Of a stretch of DNA of 64,000 nt, positions 55,178-64,000 are shown piece after piece. Source of the DNA: Neurospora tetrasperma FGSC 2508 (Eukaryota > Ascomycota > Sordariomycetes > Sordariales > Sordariaceae); the NCBI RefSeq assembly GCF_000213175.1, contig NW_009799179.1, positions 2,961,215 to 3,025,214 of the forward strand. Direction: 5' to 3'. The notes beneath the pieces were generated by a model. That model ran no database searches. It saw only the letters and a program-made list of their open reading frames with translations, and was not told where the DNA came from. The stretch's first letter is position 1. Each line of letters opens with the position of its first letter. A program made the translations under genes and the position numbers.

Positions 55178-58100
55178 AATAGTAGCTACAATTAAAAGAT
55201 TTAATTAACTAAACTAAACTACTAAATCAACTTTTACTCGAAAGATTAATAATTACCCTACTAGTAACGTATTTATTTATAGTTTACAACGATCGACCAA
55301 ACCTTTTATACCCTTCGTATAACGACCCTTCGATTAATTTCTTTCTCGATTTGAACTTGCGTACGCCAGACGAACCCCGATTTATAATTACTACCTCCTA
55401 TTCCTCCACCCTTCGAGAGACTAGTACAACGAATTTAGGTACTCGCGTAGGAATTGAAAAGACCCCTAAAAGAAGCCTCTCCCTATACTATCCTCAATAC
55501 TACCCCTTTGTTTAATACGAAAGCTTACAATCGGATTTCTTTACAATACTTTAATCTAATTTTTAGGAACGGCGAATTCAAGTACCCGTTTAATAGATTG
55601 ATTAATACTATAGGTTTTACCCCTCCCGCGGCGAATTTAAGTAACCGCCTAAAGCGTCCAATTCCTCTATATCCATTAATCCCTACACCGATCTCGTTTA
55701 ATACGTAAGATTAAAACGAGAAAGAGCTGATAATTTATCGTAGAACCTTAAATACGCCCCTACAATTATATAAATCCTTACAAACTATAGCCGATAAATA
55801 GCCTCCCGAATTGGATTTCCCTCCCAACCCGACGGGACTATACTTTAAATTTTTACTACCCTTCGATACTATTACTAGAGGAATACTAATAGAAGGTAAA
55901 AGTCTAACCTCCTTATTAAATAACGAAGGTGGCACCCTACTTATAGTACTTACATTAAATACTGATACTAAATTAGTAACGTACAATAAACGAAAAAAAA
56001 CTATACCCTTAATCCCGCGGGTAATATAAATAATATTTCGAATTATATCTAAAATACCGGGAAATAATAATAAATAAATAGCCGAACTAACGGAAGACAA
56101 TATAAACAGATCTAACCTACTAATAATATTAAATAATAAAAATAAAAGAAAGGTATTAGATCCAATACTTAATAAAATATAATTATAAATCAAATTAATA
56201 GAAATAGGTAGTAATAAAAATATAATAGAATATTTCAAAACTACAATCTTAAATAATTATAGTATTCTAATTAACGAATTAAAAAATATTAAAAACGAAA
56301 TAAATATTATAAAAACTTCTACAAATACCCTTTAAACTATTTTAGACTTAATTATTTAAAATAATAAGAACTTTCAATCAATTCTTTTATAAATTATTAA
56401 TTCCCATCATTTATTATAATATTTTTCTCTAAAATCGAAAGTATTTACTATTATTATATTAAGAAGCCTTCCCCTATAAGGGGCGCCCCTATTAATAATT
56501 TTAAACTTTACTTATATACTATTAATTAGTCTAACTTCGGGTATTAAAAGTATAAACTCTTCAAATATAATTAATACTTCTACTCAAAACGACTTATAAT
56601 AAAGTAAATAATAAAATACCGCCGCTACTTAAAATACTACCCTACTTCTTAATATAGCTATTACTTAAACTACCCTTCGTAATATAATTACTCGAATTAC
56701 TATAACCTAAATAACTATCAATTAGGCCGCTACCCTCGCTATATAAATAATTTAATCCTAAAGAATTAATATCTAATAAGCCCCTCAAACTTAATAAACC
56801 CCCTAATTAACTAGTAACCTTATATCGTACTAAATTACCTAATTTATCCTGGTAGGAATAGTGCCGTCTATTATAATATAAAACGTTTAACCCCTATATA
56901 TTTATAGCCGTTTTATTAAATTACCTAACTTTAACAGATATCTAACTTTTACCCTAATTATTATACTTTATTAATAGGGAATAGGAGTAACCCCCTAGCA
57001 ACCCTAAGCCGGACCTACGTATATTATCGACCTAAACATTAAAATTAAAATTAAAGCCGAAGAAATTAGTATTTTCGACCCTTAATAAATTAATAACTAA
57101 AACAATATTAGAATAATTCGCAATAGTACGAAGGTAATTTAAACCAACGTATTAGCTTTTAAAAATTATATTTAAACTTACTTTAAAGACCCGACTATAA
57201 GAGATTAAATAGTAACCTAATTAATAATTATATTTCAAACTTTACTAATAGGGAGAGCTCTCTTTTAATAAAATATAGAACTATCCCTCGACTAATATAC
57301 TAATATTCGAAATAGAAGTATTTTAATAGTAATTAACGCCCTATTTATCTGTTTTATATTAGATTTAACTACGGCTACCTAAAGGTTTACCAAATATAAA
57401 TTAATTTTAAAGAATATAGTTAAGAACGAAGGATATTATAATATATATATCTAAAAGAAATTATACTATATTCGAATAGTAGGTATTATCGATTCGAATT
57501 AGATTAATTAGTAAGGAACTATTACTTAAATTTAGACTACCCTAAATTTTAAAATTAAATAATATTTAAAAGCTCTATTCTAATTTAAAGACTTCTAATT
57601 ATATATAAAGGAGATTGCTAATACTAGAGAAGTTCTTATATTAATAGTAAAGTAATATTACTTATATATAAAGCTAATATTTTCGAATAGTAAGGTAGTA
57701 TAAATTCTATCTAGCGTACAAGAAGAGTATAAAGAACTATCTACGCCCTAATACTAAAATATACAAAATAATAAAAATTGCTACGATCGCCGTAAAGGCT
57801 ATAACTATTATAATAAATAAGACTGGTAATATTGCTACAATTACTATAAAATTAAGGACTATAGAAGAAACCCTAATAATAATTCTAAATATAACTACCG
57901 CTCCTATAACTAATTTAAAGACTTTTAATAAAACTATAATACTATTTAGCGCCCTTGCAATAATAACTATAGAAAAAACTCCCCTATACCCCGCAATTAT
58001 ATTAATTACGTAAATAAATAAAATACCGATAATAAAGGCTACTATACTAGATTAAACGCCGGATCCAAAGTAGGAAGGTCGGACAAAGAAGCTTACATTA

Positions 58101-61030
58101 TCTTAAATATATTAGTTATATACTATAATTATTATAAAAGTTTTTCTAATTTAATCGAAATTAAATATTATATAAAAAGGTACCGGCCTTTAAAGGCCGT
58201 AAAGAAAGAACGTATTAAAACCCCTTTATTAATAATACTACCTAAAAGAATATATAGGTACTATAAATATATTTAGGACTTACAAAATATTTTATTTAAA
58301 TACTTAAAGACGTACAAATATATTCAAAAGGGCTAAATCAAAGAAAATATAATAATATACTTTATTTAGCTAATTGTAATATTTAATAAAGATATAATAG
58401 TTATTTACAACGTAGGGAAGATCCTAATTATTAATAAAAAGTAAATACTCCTCCAGATTGTAAATATATATTCGGTAGAATAGATATTGGAACCGAACAT
58501 ATTACTGAACTATATCTACCTTTATATTTAAATTTATAATTAGCCTAGCTTTCTAATAACGGAGGTATATATTAATCCCGGAACTGAAAGAATAATAATC
58601 AGTAGAAGCTTCTTAGAAACCTTAAAATATATTATAGAAAGAAAGTAAAGTAAATTGTAAAGTATCAATAAAGACGTTATAAATATCAACGAATAGGCAA
58701 TTTTTAATTTCTATATTCCTAGTACAATTAAAGAAGGAGAGAAAATCTTACTAAAAATTACTAAATCCGGATAGGTGATAGAAGAATTAGCGCTAAATAT
58801 CCTCCTTAATAATAATTTTATAACCCTATATAATAGTAATATCAATTATAAAATAAAAAGGTTTATTTTAAAACCCTTAATACTACTTTCCCCTTCGAAA
58901 TTAAAATAAACATTAAACTCTATATTTACTACATCTATAGCGTAAAAAATACGTATTATTTCTAGGCTAAAGTACCTATATTATAGTAGAATATAAACTA
59001 TTACTATCGGACCGTTCATTTACGTTCAATTTAATATATTTAGTAATTATATACGTTAGAATTAACTATAAAACCCTAAAGGTGGTCTTAATAAAGAATA
59101 ATACAAATAGTACTATAATTATCCGCAAAAGTACCCAATTAAATACTATTAATAAAATTATTAATAGCGGATACTTTATATTATTATAAAGTAGAGTACT
59201 AAAAGTAATAACGTTGGGCATAATTCTTACATTATCCTTAAATAGTATATTTATAATTAATATTAAAGCTTACAATATTATTAAAACTAATAGTATAGAG
59301 TTCCTACTTATTAACTTCATTATAGGAATCGCCTAAAACAATATACCAATCCTATTTATAATACCAATAGCCCCCATCGACATTTTCAAATAAAGTACAA
59401 CCGTTATACTAGTAACCAATTAAATATACAATATAATAATTAAAAATAATAGTTCAAACTTAGTACCAGATAGTAACGGCCTTAAAACGCCCAAAAAACA
59501 TTCAACCTTAGGATTAAAAATAATAGTAGATTAACCGGAGGCCCTAATACCCGAAGGGGTCTACATTTATAATAAGGATAAAAGGTAGGTACAACAATTA
59601 GTTAAAATTGTAATAAACTTCCTTAAGATTTGGTAAGACGGTAGAATAATGAAAATTGACAAAAAAGATATAATAAAGGTACTACTAGTAGAAAATTAGT
59701 AAAATTAGAAGGTAAATTCCTATATTTACCTATTGAACTAGAAAGATAGAGAGGTCGTTAATAAAATATTTAACGAATTGTACACCTAAAGTAAAATAAA
59801 TTAGCAAATAGAAGTAACCCTATTCTTATACCTAATATTTATAATATAGAGGACAGTCTACAGCGAATAGAAAGGAAGGGTAGTAATTGATTTGAGGGTA
59901 TTAAATAAAGTATCAGTACTAAATAATTACTTACTATTATTATAATTAAATATTATCAGAGTGCTAAGAGGCAAAGCCTATATTATAATAATTAATACTA
60001 TATTATTTTTCTACTAATTCGGAGTATAGCTATTATATTATAACCGATTGACCTTAATAAACTACCGAAGATTCGAAACGCCGATAGTCGTATTAATAGG
60101 ATATTAGAATTCCCTAACCTTTATTTAACAATATATAGACCGCCTTCTATCGAGCGTTACCTATTTCTATAAAGCCTTTATTAACAATATAATTATTTTT
60201 TCCGATACCCAAAATAAATATATTAAATACCTTCGTTAAATCTTCGCCCTATTTATATTATAACAAATAGCTATTTCGCTAAAGAAATTATTCTTAGGCT
60301 TTTCCAATATTAAACTCCTTAGATTTAGGGTAGATTCGTTAGGCCTTTCTAATACGAAAAATAGAATTAACACTTTTAAACAATTATACTTTCTAATCTA
60401 TTTTAAAGTATTGAAATAATATATTAGAGGAATAGACTTCCTTCAATATTTAATCCCCTACTACGCCTAATTAGTAGAATTATTATAAGTAAAGAAAATT
60501 AATTTATTAGTCGAAGGAAGAAAGAATAGAAAATTAAAAGTTAGAAATACTATAAAATGTTAAAACTATTGCTAAATAATTAAATTTACCGTAACGGAGA
60601 AAAAATTAATAGTATTTACTATACTATAAAAAGTAATATATAAGGAATTAACAATCCTATACTATTATAATTCAATTAAATAATTATTCGTACAAATTGA
60701 CGGCTCCTTAGAAAATAGATTTAGAATAATAGTTTTCTATTTAAAAGGGAATATAAGTAATAATTAGAAATTAGGAAGTTTAATTCCGTCGATAAACGTT
60801 TTGCTTGTAATATTTTTAAGTAAATATTTTATACCCCCGAATAATAATATAGCTTATTTAAATTAGAAGTAGCTTACTTAATATAGGCCGTTAAGAAATT
60901 TAGAATAATAATCTATTCTTCTAAGTACTTAATTGTAATACTAACTAACTACGTAATAATAAAAAGTATAATCAAATAAACGACCTTATATATGGGTTCG
61001 ACCAATAGGGTAAACAAATAGATTTGGATA
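55178..61030 (+). mobile_element. Ty3/gypsy-type retrotransposon fossil, plus strand
   Basis: Old, thoroughly broken element in very AT-rich, RIP-like DNA. In order along the plus strand there are traces of a gag region with a zinc-knuckle-like stretch near 57780, a protease-like region near 58500, and reverse transcriptase and RNase H at about 59750-60950. It has very many breaks and no coding capacity. Probably an ancient insertion inactivated by RIP. Confidence 0.65.
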
Positions 61031-61079
61031 ACCCATCTCCCTAGGGGTAATATACCGTAATTATTGATAATTTTATCCC

Positions 61080-61620
61080 TAACTATTTCTATATTCCCTT
61101 CTAGAGCGTTAAAGTAAATTTCTAGTCTCTATCGGAGATAATACTTTATAATATTCCCTAATTTAATAGTAGGATTTACTATACTATTATAATAGACTAA
61201 TCTTCTATAGTATATATTAAATAGTTTAGAATAAGGTTAATTCTTTTAAATATTAGGTATATTATAATTATTAAATTATCGAAAATTTCCTTTCCGCCGT
61301 TAGGGAGGCTCTATAGGGTATTTATATTTAGTACCGTTAGTAATCCGATAATAAAATCAATAGCGATTATTCGTATAGGAATATTAGAGGTTCTAATAGG
61401 CTAATATTCTCTATTAGGTTTATTTCAGCTAATCTAATTTAATTCGTAATTAACATAATAGCGTACGTATTACTTAACTATATATATTTTATTCGGGAAA
61501 GTTACGGTCTTTAATTCGTATAATATTTAGTCTCTCTTAAAATAATATTTCTAATTATACATTTCTTTAAGGAATTTTTAAATAAAGTTGTATAGGATAT
61601 AAAGGGTTCGCGTACCGTCT
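61080..61620 (-). mobile_element. Ty3/gypsy integrase fragment, minus strand
   Basis: Traces of an integrase core on the minus strand, in opposite orientation to the neighbouring reverse transcriptase. Broken fossil, RIP-like. It meets the plus-strand fossil near 61030-61080. Confidence 0.55.
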
Positions 61621-62780
61621 ATCTATAAGCATTACTATATTAGGATATTAATTAAAATAGTACTAGCATATAGAACTCTAGTCGCTTTAAAGAATAAACT
61701 CCGGAATAAAGAGGCGCCTCCTAATATATTCGCGCTTAGAAAATAGCTGGTAGAATAGTTTATAAAGCTAGGGTTTAACTACGATTTCTATATATTATTT
61801 AAGGACGGTATTAAAAACTTCCTTAAAATTAAATATATAGTACTAGCAATATAATTAAACTATAATAAATATACCTTCTAACCTCTATTATTATAATTTA
61901 ACTAACTAGTATATATTCTAAATCCCCGGTTTAATACTATATTTAAATATAGTATTACTAGAACTCTTACTTCTATAGTAGGCAATACTACTATTAGCGG
62001 TCCCAACGAAGGATAATAATATTATAAGTCGATTTATAACGAAAGAAGGGGGTTTCTAATATTTTAGTATTATTATATAGATAAATACAATTTTTAACAC
62101 TTCTAATACTTCTAGTACTTTTAATATTTCTAGTATTTCTAGTATTTTTAGTATATAATTCAATTTCATACAAATAAATCTATCTCTCCCTTCTATACTT
62201 TCTACCGCCGCCTAAATACAATACCCGTCTCTCTATATTTAACTAACTTATTAATATATAACTCCCTATACTCTTTATTAATATTATTAAATTAATCTAT
62301 TACCAACTTTACATTCTTAAAATAATTATAAATCTATTATACTCTATACCCTACATCCTATACTAGTTGCTTAAGGAACGTAATAAAATCGTTATCTAAT
62401 ATTTTATTACCGCCCTCGTTATAATATACCTGCTTAAACTACCGCTTAAAGTTGCTAAAATATACTTTGATAGGGTTGAATTCGGGAGAGTATAATAATA
62501 AATACTACAATAGAACCCCCTCCTAATTATATACGTACTAGAATTTAATACGGGGGTATTAGCTAGCGTTATTTATTATTAAAATACTATTACAACCGGG
62601 AAATAAATTTATTTTAGGGAGTAAGTATTTCACTATCTAGTTCCAAACCCTAGTTAAATCTATTATACTTCTAAATACTAATATATTAAGTAATCCATCT
62701 ACTATAATAGCTAGGAAGAAGTTATACTACGTACTATGGATAAATTTATTTAATACTATTGTAATAACACTATAGGGTAC
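61621..62780 (-). repeat. Boundary repeat, copy 2, outer part (mariner catalytic region)
   Basis: Direct match to about 381-1526, with the transposase part read on the minus strand. The catalytic-domain motif YSPEFNPI is clear at 62469-62492 and an ILIINNAS stretch (family VMDNAS) at about 62572-62600. It ends with GGTAC (62776-62780) next to an LTR. Relative to the left copy, this half lies in the same orientation while the inner half (54173-54951) is inverted. Confidence 0.75.
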
Positions 62781-63005
62781 TGATGCGGGAGCTCTAGAGT
62801 ATGTAAAAATATTGTATTATGAAGAGTAATGCCCTCTAAGAAGGTTAATAAGAACGACTGCCTTAAAATAGGATTGATATATCCTATAGTAGTCGTTATT
62901 TTATCGGGCAAAGAAGCGCAAGCCCGGTAGGCAAGTGCCTGCTGGGAGGGGTGAGTCAATAACTTTTACCACCAGAAATCTATATAAATATATTCGTCCG
63001 GTATT
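62781..63005. mobile_element. LTR of a retrotransposon, copy b (225 bp)
   Basis: Starts TGATGCGGGAGCTC and ends CCGGTATTA. Inverted relative to the LTR at 54952-55177 and better preserved. Flanked on the left by GGTAC. Confidence 0.7.
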
Positions 63006-64000
63006 AAATGCCGGCGCATAGAAAAAAATTTACTATCCTTAGTAATTATTACTTTCTTCTTTTATTAATTTGTTCCCAACAATATTTTTCTCCTTTAATC
63101 TGTCTATTCCTTATTCTATACGTCCTCCGGTCTATTTATCCGTTGCACCCTCCAATTATTTCTATATTACGTGCTTGCTCCTCTACTATGGTTCGAGCTT
63201 AGGTTATTTTATTTGCCAATACTCCCTAATAAACTCCGGTACATTTATATCCTTTTTTTTAACCTAATCATTATATTTATTACTCTAATTTTTCTATTTA
63301 ACCCAATATTGTAGCCCTCCGTCGTCTTTGTATTTTAAAATAGTTTGTACTTTGTAAATGTTATTTCCATCGAATTATTTATCTTCGACGGGCTTAGGGG
63401 GCAATTATTATTTTAAAAAGGGATCTTCTCCCTCGGCGGTTGTACGAAGGTAGGCTATAGAAATAATTAAGTAAATTCGCTATTATATAAGTAAATCTAA
63501 CTTATATATTAGGCGGTTTACTCTTCGTTTAATTTTAAATAGGCTGCTTTATTATTATAATAGTTTATAAGGGGGGGTTCTAGGTAAGTAGTACTTCTAG
63601 TATAATTTAAGGTAGATTATATCGCCTTCTTTAAATTTGATAGTAGTGTCAATTGAATTATATTGTCTTTTAATTATAGCGGCGGCGAAGTCTATAGTTA
63701 AGGCTACGTCCTTATAAATATAGTTTCTTAAAATTGTATAATTAAATTCGGAGATTCTAGCAGTATAAATAAAATTAATAGGATTTAGTAGTTTAAATCT
63801 ATATAGTATCTCGTAGGGTAAAGTTTTAATAGGGGAGGATAGTATACCATTGAAATTCTATTAAAGGGCTAGTAAAATGTCGATTTATAGTTAATTAGAA
63901 TATTTAAAATAATAATACTATAGTATAATTTCAACTATTTAATTCTTTCTTAAGCTCTTACTTAGAAGTATTGTAACGACCGATGCCCTCTTTCGCCTAA
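63006..64000 (-). mobile_element. Ty3/gypsy-type fossil, 3' part, minus strand
   Basis: About 63400-64000 carries traces of an integrase C-terminal region on the minus strand, running towards the LTR at 62781-63005, so this looks like the 3' end of an element that extends beyond the window. Broken and RIP-like. Confidence 0.55.

Overview
The window looks like a filamentous ascomycete chromosome segment, most likely Sordariales and probably Neurospora or a close relative. The evidence is short introns (about 50-125 nt) with GTRNGT donors and CTRAC-type branch sites, compact single-copy genes at near-balanced base composition, and flanks converted to very AT-rich, TpA-rich DNA, as expected from repeat-induced point mutation (RIP). 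These calls come from reading the sequence only; no database search was run.

Layout: (a) about 1-2200 is an AT-rich, RIP-like block with a Tc1/mariner-type transposon relic on the minus strand. (b) About 2.2-54.2 kb is a euchromatic gene island. (c) 54.2-64.0 kb is a second AT-rich block holding another copy of the same transposon-bearing repeat, split and rearranged, plus broken Ty3/gypsy-type fossils and two inverted 225-bp LTRs. The island is bounded on both sides by the same sequence in opposite orientation (2306 leftwards, 54173 rightwards), so it sits between inverted repeats.

Intact genes in the island, left to right: a 4-exon orphan nuclear-type protein; a CmcJ/AsaB-type putative 2-oxoglutarate oxygenase; a TmpA-like membrane flavoprotein; a secreted GH43 glycosidase; an HD-domain (cyanamide-hydratase-like) protein with an altered HD signature; a conserved hypothetical protein; a small secreted 8-cysteine protein (3 exons); a protein with two NTF2/SnoaL-like domains; a 14-TM MFS (DHA2) transporter; a secreted repeat protein with four 8-cysteine modules; a ZIP metal transporter (3 exons); a secreted choice-of-anchor-B/LVIVD-type protein (7 exons); and a tRNA-Arg(CCG) beside the right boundary.

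Broken host genes: a 4-coumarate-CoA-ligase-like gene, a dienelactone hydrolase, a glucuronoyl esterase (CE15), and a coiled-coil gene split by a 2.4-kb hAT-like transposon with terminal inverted repeats and an imperfect 8-bp target duplication. Many spacers are long (up to 5.6 kb). The mix of secreted CAZymes, cysteine-rich secreted proteins, a transporter and single metabolic enzymes, with several pseudogenes, fits an accessory, fast-evolving region rather than a core housekeeping block. I see no obvious gene cluster for one pathway. The best candidate partnership is tmpA with the divergent, decayed adenylate-forming enzyme gene.
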